A stretch of 10,369 bases of DNA from Oscillospiraceae bacterium (GTDB lineage: Bacteria; Bacillota; Clostridia; Oscillospirales; Acutalibacteraceae): contig JAISII010000076.1 in the NCBI GenBank assembly GCA_031262125.1, positions 1 to 10,369 of the forward strand, in the 5' to 3' direction. Shown piece after piece: positions 1-5,905 of the stretch. Below the pieces are notes generated by a model that did no database searches, was not told the origin of the DNA, and saw nothing but the letters and a program-made list of their open reading frames with translations. Made by a program: the position numbers and the translations under genes. The stretch's first letter is position 1; each line of letters begins with the position of its first letter.

Positions 1-72
1 ACAATACTTTATCTGCATTTTTTTGACTGATAATGTAGAAAAATTATGCCGCAAGACCGACAGGCGGGCAAA

Positions 73-78
73 AAGGAG
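73..78 (+). promoter_or_regulatory. Ribosome binding site that decides the start of the AMP-ligase gene
   Basis: AAGGAG lies 13 nt upstream of the ATG at 92. It supports that ATG over an in-frame TTG at 23, which has no purine-rich site and would add a basic 23-residue extension. The spacing is somewhat long but acceptable. Confidence 0.7.
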
Positions 79-91
79 ACAGTTAGTTTTA

Positions 92-1732
92 ATGGAAGAA
101 AAGAGTTTTTTACAAGAAAAGAACGATGCAAAAATGAATGCGTACCAGTTTATTAAAGCAGCACGAATTGAAAAAGGTGCACAGGATGTTCCGTGGTTGG
201 ACTATTTTGGGAATGTTTTTAAAGAAAAAGACGTTGAAGAGGAAGTTGCAAAACTGGCAGGGGCAATGAATGTTCACTGCAAAGACGAAAAATACATTGC
301 TATTTTTGGCGGGGATTTTTTTGCAGAGCTTTTTATATTTTTTGCAACTATTGATTCGGGAAGAATCCTTTACCCATCACAAGTCGATACACCTATAGAA
401 GCTGTGGTTAAAGGGTGGAAAGAAAATGATGTGCGTACTATATTCTGCCTTGATACAGCGTATGAAAAGATTAAACCATATACTGATAAAGGCGATTATC
501 AAGTGATACCCGTTAGCCACAGCGATTATGTTGATAATATAGATGGATTCCCGGAGCGATTGAAAAAGTATGTTGATGTTCCCAAAAGCGAAGAATTAAA
601 AAAGTTTTTGTTAGGAACAGAACCGCAAGTAGGACACAAATATAATGATATTGTAACGGTTATGTCTACAGGAGGGACAACAACAGGATACCCGAAAGAA
701 ATTGACCTTACTCAAGAACGTCTAAGGTTTATGTCCGAGGCATATATAAATTCGGGGTTTCCGGTGTTTCCCGGCAGCAGGGTAATGTCAGACCAAATAT
801 TGCCGCATATGACAGGATTGTTTGGTGAGCTTATTGGTCCTCTTTTGCTGGGAGCAGTTATTGTGTCGCAGATATTCCATATATCAGATACACAGTTGTT
901 GGATGATTTTAGGGATACACGACCTCAAGTGTCGTTTACTACACCTGTTTTGCTTAGAGGAATGGTTGAGCGGAGAGATGAGATTATTGACGGTGAATTT
1001 TCTGATATGACAGTTATTACTGTCGGCGGTGCAAAATCGTTCCAGAGTACTATGGAAAAGTTTGAAAACGAGATTAGAAAACCTGCGGGTATTAAGGCAC
1101 CCTGTTTGGTTATCTATGGTTCGTCCGAATGTTCAAGTACAATGTTAAATCTCCCCGAAAAATATGAGTTGTTTGCACCGTCTGCCGGTGTAGAAGTTCG
1201 GCTTGTTGATGAGGATGGTGCAATTTTAGAAGATATTGGGGCAATAGGATATTTAGAATCCTATTCACTTCATAATGCTACAAAGTACACAAATGTGTCT
1301 GAGGATATTAACAGAACAACTTTTAAAACAGACTCGGAGGGTAGAGTGTGGGTTTGTTTGGGCGATATGTTTGAAAAAGTAGGCGATAATATTTATCGCT
1401 GCCTTGGCAGAGATGATAAACTTGTGGCATTTACAAAAAACGGCGTAAGATTTAGAGCATATGACGTTGACAGTTTTTTAATGTCAATGAATGAAGTTCA
1501 GGAAGCTCAAACTGTTGCAGTAGATGATAAGTTTTATTCATTTATTATTCTTGATAAGTTGTGTTGTAAAAAAGATGATGGAAAGCAACTGGCGTATATA
1601 GAAGAAAAATGCAAAGAAAAATTCACGTCGCCTATGTTGCCTGCAAAGATTAAAATAGTTAAAAGTTTGCCAAGGAAAAAAATTCCAAAACGCAACTTAA
1701 GTGCAATTGTTAAAATGGTTAAAGATATGTAA
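92..1732 (+). CDS. AMP-dependent synthetase/ligase (ANL superfamily), substrate unknown
   Basis: This 546-residue protein should activate a carboxylic acid as an acyl- or aryl-adenylate and probably pass it to CoA or a carrier thiol, in the cytoplasm. The ANL core motifs are visible. The phosphate loop (A3) is STGGTTTGYPKE at about 192-203, the A5 motif is YGSSEC at 342-347, the hinge region (A8) begins GRDDK at 439-443, and the C-terminal A10-like stretch LPRKKIPKRNL at 526-536 aligns K533 with the catalytic lysine. The A3 loop reads STGGTTTGYPKE rather than the usual SGTTGxPKG, and the A8 region departs from the usual K-x-R-G-x-R-I-E pattern, so this is a divergent branch. The start is set by the AAGGAG upstream. 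No pathway partner is visible, because the gene sits at the left edge and is closed by a terminator. Its codons are more AT-rich than its neighbours', which hints that it belongs to an accessory locus continuing to the left. The superfamily is secure; the substrate cannot be inferred. Confidence 0.85.
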   Translation: MEEKSFLQEKNDAKMNAYQFIKAARIEKGAQDVPWLDYFGNVFKEKDVEEEVAKLAGAMNVHCKDEKYIAIFGGDFFAELFIFFATIDSGRILYPSQVDTPIEAVVKGWKENDVRTIFCLDTAYEKIKPYTDKGDYQVIPVSHSDYVDNIDGFPERLKKYVDVPKSEELKKFLLGTEPQVGHKYNDIVTVMSTGGTTTGYPKEIDLTQERLRFMSEAYINSGFPVFPGSRVMSDQILPHMTGLFGELIGPLLLGAVIVSQIFHISDTQLLDDFRDTRPQVSFTTPVLLRGMVERRDEIIDGEFSDMTVITVGGAKSFQSTMEKFENEIRKPAGIKAPCLVIYGSSECSSTMLNLPEKYELFAPSAGVEVRLVDEDGAILEDIGAIGYLESYSLHNATKYTNVSEDINRTTFKTDSEGRVWVCLGDMFEKVGDNIYRCLGRDDKLVAFTKNGVRFRAYDVDSFLMSMNEVQEAQTVAVDDKFYSFIILDKLCCKKDDGKQLAYIEEKCKEKFTSPMLPAKIKIVKSLPRKKIPKRNLSAIVKMVKDM

Positions 1733-1769
1733 TTAGGGTTTTTCCAAACTCAATAGTATTTAAGAATAA

Positions 1770-1804
1770 CCGCCTTATGTGAAAGTAAGGCGGGTAATTT
1801 TTAT
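1770..1804 (+). terminator. Intrinsic terminator after the AMP-ligase gene
   Basis: CCGCCTTA (1770-1777) and TAAGGCGG (1786-1793) form a perfect 8-bp stem around an 8-nt loop, followed by GTAATTTTTATTTT. It separates the ligase gene from dinB. The T tract is interrupted by an A, so efficiency may be moderate. Confidence 0.75.
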
Positions 1805-1827
1805 TTTCAAAAACCCTCAATCCCCCC

Positions 1828-1862
1828 TTTTAATTCTTATAAAAATGTAGTAAACTATAAAT
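1828..1862 (+). promoter_or_regulatory. Candidate dinB promoter, possibly giving a leaderless transcript
   Basis: A -10-like TAAACT at 1851-1856 sits about 6 nt before the ATG at 1863, so transcription could begin at or next to the start codon. The matching -35 region (about 1828-1833) is poor. No Shine-Dalgarno sequence is visible in the 30 nt before the ATG, consistent with leaderless translation. No LexA-type GAAC-N4-GTTC box was seen upstream. Confidence 0.35.
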
Positions 1863-3101
1863 ATGACAAACTTACAAAACCGAATAATATACCACTGCGA
1901 TTGCAATGGTTTTTTTGCGTCCGTGGAGGAAGTGTTCCGCCCAGAATATAAAAAAGTGCCGATGGCGGTTGCCGGAGACCCGGAAACCCGCCGTGGGATT
2001 ATTCTTGCCAAAAATGAGCTTGCAAAGAAGTATAATGTTAAAACGGCAGAGACCATTTGGCAAGCCAAAAAGAAGTGCCCCGGCTTGATTATCTGCAAGC
2101 CCCGCTACAAAGCCTACAACGAGTTTTGCGAACGAGTTAACGCAATTTACGGCGAATATACCGATTTGGTGGAACGCTTTGGTGTTGATGAAAGCTTTTT
2201 GGATGTTACCAACAGTTTGCATTGCTTTGGCGGCGACCCACTTGCCCTTGCTAACGAGATTAAAGAGCGAATTAAAACCGAAATCGGGGTTACAATCTCG
2301 ATAGGAATAAGCTGGAACAAAATTTTTGCAAAGCTGGGTTCCGATTTGAAAAAGCCGGACGCCGTTACGGTTATTACTAAAGAGAATTATAAGCAAGTGG
2401 TTTGGCAGCTGCCTGTGTCGGATTTGCTTTTTATAGGGCGGAACACTACGCAGGCTCTAAACAGCTTTGGAATACGAACAATAGGCGAACTTGCAAATTT
2501 TGACGAAGAGTTTTTGGCAAAAAAACTGGGCAAAGCAGGGCGGCAAATTTATAAATTTGCCAACGGGCAAGACGACAGCCCCGTAAAACTCGACGGCGAG
2601 TACGAACCCGTAAAATCGGTTGGCAAAGGGCTGACCTTTAAGCGTGATTTGATAACCGAGCGTGATATTAAAACAGGCATAACCGTGCTTGCCGATTCGG
2701 TTGCGGCACGTTTGCGGGCTGCTAAAATGAAGTGTACTACAATTCAGGTGAGCATTAAGGACGTCGAGTTTAAGTCAATTCAACGCCAAAAGCAAGCCCC
2801 CGTGCCAACAAATGTTACAACCGAAATTTTTAATACAGCACTAAAAATTATTAAAGAAGCGTGGTCAATCGGCAAGCCGATTAGGGCGATTACAATCACG
2901 GCAAGCAACCTGCTGCCCGAAAATATGGCGACGGTGCAGCTTTCGTTTTTTGAAGCACCGGCAAGTGCAGATAATACTAAAGCCGAAAATGTAGAGAAAG
3001 CAGTGGATGCTATACGCAAAAAGCACGGCAAGGGCAGCATAACGCATGCCAGTACGGTTAATAACGACATTGGTGCGGGCGGCAGCCATAAAGAAGAATA
3101 G
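1863..3101 (+). CDS. dinB: DNA polymerase IV, Y-family translesion polymerase
   Basis: This 412-residue error-prone polymerase copies past lesions and rescues stalled forks. The palm begins with HCDCNGFFASVEE, where D13 is the first catalytic metal ligand and F18 sits at the steric-gate position that excludes ribonucleotides. The second catalytic site is FGVDESFLDVT with D109 and E110. It is followed by the Y-family signature GISWNKIFAKLGSDLKKPDA, a helix-hairpin-helix thumb and a little-finger domain at roughly 240-350. Near the C-terminus QLSFF (359-363) matches the beta sliding-clamp binding motif, which recruits such polymerases to the replication fork. About 50 residues follow the motif and look like a low-complexity tail. 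The ATG at 1863 fits the family's usual start but has no Shine-Dalgarno. The gene stands alone between two terminators, just upstream of the ruv operon. All catalytic residues are present, so it should be active. The family is secure; the DinB versus UmuC-like subgroup is less so. Confidence 0.93.
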   Translation: MTNLQNRIIYHCDCNGFFASVEEVFRPEYKKVPMAVAGDPETRRGIILAKNELAKKYNVKTAETIWQAKKKCPGLIICKPRYKAYNEFCERVNAIYGEYTDLVERFGVDESFLDVTNSLHCFGGDPLALANEIKERIKTEIGVTISIGISWNKIFAKLGSDLKKPDAVTVITKENYKQVVWQLPVSDLLFIGRNTTQALNSFGIRTIGELANFDEEFLAKKLGKAGRQIYKFANGQDDSPVKLDGEYEPVKSVGKGLTFKRDLITERDIKTGITVLADSVAARLRAAKMKCTTIQVSIKDVEFKSIQRQKQAPVPTNVTTEIFNTALKIIKEAWSIGKPIRAITITASNLLPENMATVQLSFFEAPASADNTKAENVEKAVDAIRKKHGKGSITHASTVNNDIGAGGSHKEE

Positions 3102-3111
3102 TGAAGAATTT

Positions 3112-3143
3112 AAGAGAGCAGCGGTTTGCTGTTCTCTTTTTTT
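3112..3143 (+). terminator. Intrinsic terminator after dinB
   Basis: AAGAGAGCAGC (3112-3122) pairs with GCTGTTCTCTT (3128-3138) through an 11-bp stem with one G-U pair and a 5-nt loop. The downstream arm runs into seven T residues (3137-3143). It begins 11 nt after the dinB stop codon and is a textbook rho-independent terminator. Confidence 0.92.
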
Positions 3144-3183
3144 ATATATTCGTGCAAAATCGTATAAATATAAGCTCAAACTG

Positions 3184-3212
3184 TTGCGAAGTTTTTCTTT
3201 TTATGGTAGAAT
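3184..3212 (+). promoter_or_regulatory. Housekeeping sigma-A promoter for ruvCAB
   Basis: The -35 is TTGCGA (3184-3189). A 17-bp spacer leads to the -10 TAGAAT (3207-3212), preceded by TGG, an extended -10 element. Transcription would start near 3219, giving a leader of about 60 nt before ruvC. Its position right after the dinB terminator makes ruvCAB a separate transcription unit. Confidence 0.75.
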
Positions 3213-3280
3213 GTTAAATAATAATATATTTTGGGCAAATATGGCTTGTTTGCGTATAAAAGCTGAAAGATGGACACAAA

Positions 3281-3799
3281 ATGGTTGTTTTAGGAATAGA
3301 CCCCGGGTATGCAATTGTGGGCTATGGTGCCGTTGAGTTTGCGGGAAGCAATTGCCGCAGCTTGGGTTATGGTGTTATAACAACAAATGCCGAAACCGAT
3401 TTTAACCTTAGGCTTAAAACTATTTATGACAATTGCTCGCTGCTTATTGCAAAATGCAAGCCCGATTGTATGGCGATTGAAAAACTGTATTTTCAAAGCA
3501 ACCAAAAAACCGCAATAATGGTTGCCGAGGCAAGAGGGGTTATAATTTTGGCGGCACAAAACGCAGGGGTAGACATTTTTGAGTACACCCCTTTGCAGGT
3601 TAAAACCGTTGTAACGGGCTATGGCAAAGCAAAAAAAGCCCAAGTTATGGAGATGACCCGCAGATTATTAAAACTAACCGAAGTCCCTAAGCCCGACGAT
3701 GCAGCCGATGCACTGGCAATTGCGTTGTGCCATACTCAAGCGGCAGGCACAGCACTACGCCGAACTTTGGTCGAGCGTAACAAAACAAAATATCAATAA
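3281..3799 (+). CDS. ruvC: Holliday junction endonuclease RuvC
   Basis: RuvC is the homodimeric resolvase that nicks two opposing strands of a four-way junction, guided by RuvAB. The protein has 172 residues, the family's normal size. The RNase H-like fold carries four acidic metal ligands, all visible: D7 in GIDPG, E67 in AIEKLYF, and D140 and D143 in the C-terminal DDAADALAIA motif. The N-terminus matches the family, fixing the ATG at 3281; the ribosome binding site is weak (GAAAG at about 3265-3269). It is the first gene of a ruvC-ruvA-ruvB operon, with 39 bp before ruvA, and is read from the promoter at 3184-3212. All active-site residues are intact. The last 20 residues are basic, as is common. 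Identification is secure. Confidence 0.97.
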   Translation: MVVLGIDPGYAIVGYGAVEFAGSNCRSLGYGVITTNAETDFNLRLKTIYDNCSLLIAKCKPDCMAIEKLYFQSNQKTAIMVAEARGVIILAAQNAGVDIFEYTPLQVKTVVTGYGKAKKAQVMEMTRRLLKLTEVPKPDDAADALAIALCHTQAAGTALRRTLVERNKTKYQ

Positions 3800-3838
3800 A
3801 AATTATTATAAAAGTAAAAATGTAAATAAGGTAAAACT

Positions 3839-4441
3839 ATGTTATATTCTTTAAACGGCAAACTAACCCATATGCAGCAGGGCTTGTGTGTTATAGAATG
3901 TGGCGGCGTCGGCTTTTGCTGCCAAACCACGCTTAACACCCAACGCAATGTAAAATTGGGCGAGCAAACCCTGCTTTATACATATATGAATGTGCGTGAG
4001 GATGCAATTGAGCTGTTCGGCTTTTCGTCAACGTCCGAGCTGTCGGTGTTTAAAAGCCTTATTTCGGTTAACGGTGTAGGGGCGAAGGTCGGTGTTGCAA
4101 TACTTTCGGTTTTGACTCCCGAGCAGGTGGCATTGTCAATCTCGTCGGGCGATTATAAAACCATAACCAAAGCAAACGGCGTTGGTCCAAAGCTTGCCCA
4201 GCGTATTATTTTAGAGCTTAAAGACAAGGTAGGCATTTCGCTTAAAAATCAAGAGGTTTCTGCCGCACCGGGTTCGGTTGTTCCGCTTTCTCAGGGGAAT
4301 ATCGGCAAAGCGGTAGAGGCATTGTCGGTTTTGGGCTTTGCGGCGGGCGACGTTGCCCCCGTGCTTGCTCGGTTTGACCCACAGTTGCCCATAGAACAGC
4401 TTATTGCAAAAACCCTGCAAGCATTTGGCGGCAAAAACTAA
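3839..4441 (+). CDS. ruvA: Holliday junction branch migration protein RuvA
   Basis: RuvA forms a tetramer that holds the Holliday junction in an open square form and loads RuvB. The 200-residue protein is of family-standard length. Domain I is the N-terminal OB fold (about 1-63, beginning MLYSLNGKL). Domain II holds two helix-hairpin-helix DNA-binding motifs, VNGVGAKVG at 77-85 and the KANGVGPKLAQRI region at about 111-123. A short, alanine- and proline-containing linker (about 138-152) leads to domain III (about 153-200), which contacts RuvB. An AAGG sequence at 3828-3831 lies 7 nt before the ATG. The gene is in the middle of the ruvCAB operon, 53 bp before ruvB. Nothing is missing or unusual. 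Confidence 0.97.
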   Translation: MLYSLNGKLTHMQQGLCVIECGGVGFCCQTTLNTQRNVKLGEQTLLYTYMNVREDAIELFGFSSTSELSVFKSLISVNGVGAKVGVAILSVLTPEQVALSISSGDYKTITKANGVGPKLAQRIILELKDKVGISLKNQEVSAAPGSVVPLSQGNIGKAVEALSVLGFAAGDVAPVLARFDPQLPIEQLIAKTLQAFGGKN

Positions 4442-4494
4442 TATAAATTATATTGTAAAACAAAAAAATATAAAAACGGGAGCGTGAGGATTAT

Positions 4495-5565
4495 ATGGAT
4501 ACAACTCAAAACGAGTTTGATTTTGAAAGCCGAATTATGGACACCGAAGCTATCCCCGAGGACACCGAACAAAATGATAATCCCCTTCGTCCCAAAATTC
4601 TTGACGAATATATAGGGCAAGAGAAGGTTAAGCAAAACCTTTCAATTTATATGGAGGCGGCACGCCAACGCAAAGAGTCGTTAGACCATGTGTTGCTTTA
4701 TGGTCCGCCCGGTTTGGGCAAAACCACTCTTGCCGGCATAATAGCCAACGAAATGGGCGTTTCTATTCGCATAACCTCCGGCCCTGCAATCGAAAAGCCC
4801 GGCGATTTAGCCGCACTTTTAACCAACCTTAACCCCGGAGATGTGCTTTTTATTGATGAAATTCACCGTCTTAGCCGTGCAGTTGAAGAAATTTTATACC
4901 CCAGTATGGAGGATTTCTCAATTGACATTATCACCGGCAAAGGTCAAATGGCGGCATCGTACCATTTGCCGCTGCCAAAGTTTACTTTGGTGGGTGCAAC
5001 CACCCGTGCAGGGCAGCTTACCGCACCTTTGCGAGACCGCTTTGGCGTTGTGCTGCGGTTAGAACTTTATTCTCCGCAAGAGCTTGCAACAATAATAAAA
5101 CGCAGTGCAGGGATTTTAGACATTGCCATCGACGACAGCGGAGCAGAAGAAATTGCATCCCGTTGCCGTGGCACACCACGTTTGGCAAACCGCCTTTTAA
5201 AGCGAGTGCGGGATTTTGCACAGGTGCTCTCGGGCGGAGTTATTACAAAAGAAAACGCACGTACCGCACTGCAAAGCCTTGAGATTGACGAGCTTGGGCT
5301 TGACCAAAACGACAGACGAATGCTGGAAGCGATTATTAAATATTATAAAGGCGGACCGGTAGGGTTAGAAACCTTGGCAGCCGCCATAGGCGAAGAAGCT
5401 GTAACAATCGAGGATGTTTACGAGCCTTATTTAATGCAAATCGGCTTTTTAAGCCGCACCCCCCGTGGGCGGTGCATAACAGCAGCCGCCTGTGCACATT
5501 TGGGCTATGACTTTGTTGGCGGTGCAAATATTAAGCCAACGCAGCAAAGTTTGTTTGGTAACTAG
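4495..5565 (+). CDS. ruvB: Holliday junction branch migration ATPase RuvB
   Basis: RuvB is the AAA+ hexameric motor that pumps DNA through the RuvA-bound junction using ATP. The 356-residue protein has Walker A GPPGLGKT (70-77), Walker B LFIDE (118-122), sensor 1 in GATTRAG (167-173), the arginine-finger segment LRDRFG (179-184) and sensor 2 GTPRLANRL (226-234). The C-terminal winged-helix domain includes EPYLMQIGFLSRTPRGR at about 310-326. The N-terminus has an acidic extension of about 30 residues before the conserved LRPKILDEYIGQ. The protein ends QQSLFGN (350-356), which resembles the beta-clamp binding consensus. A TGAGGA-type ribosome binding site (about 4485-4490) lies 4-5 nt before the ATG. 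It is the last gene of the ruv operon, and its stop codon overlaps the start of a heptamer repeat. Confidence 0.97.
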   Translation: MDTTQNEFDFESRIMDTEAIPEDTEQNDNPLRPKILDEYIGQEKVKQNLSIYMEAARQRKESLDHVLLYGPPGLGKTTLAGIIANEMGVSIRITSGPAIEKPGDLAALLTNLNPGDVLFIDEIHRLSRAVEEILYPSMEDFSIDIITGKGQMAASYHLPLPKFTLVGATTRAGQLTAPLRDRFGVVLRLELYSPQELATIIKRSAGILDIAIDDSGAEEIASRCRGTPRLANRLLKRVRDFAQVLSGGVITKENARTALQSLEIDELGLDQNDRRMLEAIIKYYKGGPVGLETLAAAIGEEAVTIEDVYEPYLMQIGFLSRTPRGRCITAAACAHLGYDFVGGANIKPTQQSLFGN

Positions 5566-5598
5566 AAGCAAGAGGTCAGAGGCAAGAAGCAAGATTTA
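5564..5598 (+). repeat. Heptanucleotide tandem repeat, AGARGCA type, overlapping the ruvB stop
   Basis: Consecutive 7-bp units read AGAAGCA, AGAGGTC, AGAGGCA, AGAAGCA and the degraded AGATTTA. The first begins inside the TAG stop codon of ruvB. A shorter block, AGAGGCA then AGATTTG, recurs at 5730-5743, on the far side of the REP-like element. The unit length is exact, which argues against chance. Confidence 0.65.
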
Positions 5599-5603
5599 TA
5601 GAA

Positions 5604-5634
5604 ACATTGCTACGCAATGTATTTTATATATTTT
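5604..5634 (+). terminator. Possible terminator after ruvB
   Basis: ACATTGC (5604-5610) and GCAATGT (5614-5620) form a perfect 7-bp stem with a TAC loop, followed by a T-rich tract ending in five T residues (ATTTTATATATTTTT). The stem has only three G-C pairs and the T tract is interrupted, so this is a weak candidate; it could instead be one of the small palindromes that fill this gap. Confidence 0.35.
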
Positions 5635-5670
5635 TCGCTATCATTTTAGTTTGTTAAGAGAGCAAAAAAG

Positions 5671-5716
5671 TCCCCCTCCGGGAGGGGGAAAATCGGCGAA
5701 GCCGATAGGGGGAGAA
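5671..5716 (+). repeat. REP-like palindromic element, copy A
   Basis: Two adjacent hairpins, TCCCCCTC-CGG-GAGGGGGA and ATCGGC-GAA-GCCGAT, are followed by AGGGGGAGAA. A related sequence with the same order lies in reverse orientation at 10225-10267. The leading C-run could pair with either its own G-run or the trailing GGGGG, so two exclusive folds are possible. The architecture resembles extragenic palindromic repeats dispersed in many bacterial genomes; that is recalled and was not searched. Confidence 0.75.
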
Positions 5717-5848
5717 AGCGAGCGACGCAAGAGGCAAGATTTGGCGGATATGCCGCTACTTGCAAAATGTTTCATTTTGCAAAGAGGAGCAACCAACCGT
5801 AAAGCGTAGCTTTTTGTGCTTGCACAAAAACAAGCTCAAAAGGGCGGA

Positions 5849-5877
5849 TTGCGACGAGCATTCTGCATTATTATTTT
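5849..5877 (+). promoter_or_regulatory. Weak candidate promoter for glmM
   Basis: TTGCGA (5849-5854), a 17-bp spacer and TATTTT (5872-5877) are a plausible but imperfect sigma-A promoter ahead of glmM. The -35 hexamer is the same as in the ruvC promoter. Both hexamers match the consensus at four of six positions. Confidence 0.3.
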
Positions 5878-5888
5878 TTATTTATTAA

Positions 5889-5895
5889 AAAGGAG
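5889..5895 (+). promoter_or_regulatory. Ribosome binding site that decides the glmM start
   Basis: AAAGGAG lies 10 nt before the ATG at 5906. This rules out an in-frame GTG at 5816, which would add 30 residues encoded by palindromic intergenic sequence. Confidence 0.85.
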
Positions 5896-5905
5896 CTATA
5901 AATTT

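Larger units (their letters stand above)
5566..5905. other. 340-bp gene-free interval filled with short palindromes
   Basis: No convincing gene lies between ruvB and glmM. The interval holds the heptamer repeat and at least six perfect palindromes with mostly 2-3-nt loops. These are ACATTGC/GCAATGT at 5604-5620, TCCCCCTC/GAGGGGGA at 5671-5689, ATCGGC/GCCGAT at 5692-5706, TTGCAAAATG/CATTTTGCAA at 5760-5782, AAAGC/GCTTT at 5801-5813 and TTTTTGTGC/GCACAAAAA at 5811-5830. The last two share bases, so they cannot form together in full. A 105-codon open frame across the left part overlaps ruvB and the repeats and looks non-coding. Confidence 0.7.

Noticed and set aside
23..51. TTGACT at 23-28 as a -35 element
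   Set aside because: No acceptable -10 hexamer lies 16-18 bp downstream, so a promoter cannot be supported.
23..91. In-frame TTG extension of the AMP-ligase gene
   Set aside because: The extension has no ribosome binding site and is basic and unlike the family; AAGGAG at 73-78 points to the ATG at 92.
1872..2396. Long antisense open frame inside dinB
   Set aside because: It is a shadow of the dinB coding frame, with no ribosome binding site or recognisable domain.
2865..3336. Open frames on both strands across the dinB-ruvC gap
   Set aside because: They overlap the terminator and promoter and the ends of two firmly identified genes, and the peptides look random.
5564..5743. CRISPR-like array
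   Set aside because: Repeats are 7 bp and directly tandem with no spacers; no cas gene is present.
5492..5809. 105-codon frame from the end of ruvB through the repeats
   Set aside because: It overlaps ruvB in another frame and then translates heptamers and palindromes; no protein-like pattern.
5816..5905. In-frame GTG extension of glmM
   Set aside because: It covers palindromic intergenic DNA; GlmM proteins begin at MGRLFGTDG, and AAAGGAG fits the ATG at 5906.
5566..5905. Known riboswitch or glmS-type ribozyme before glmM
   Set aside because: No recognisable core was seen, and the hairpins are simple unrelated palindromes.
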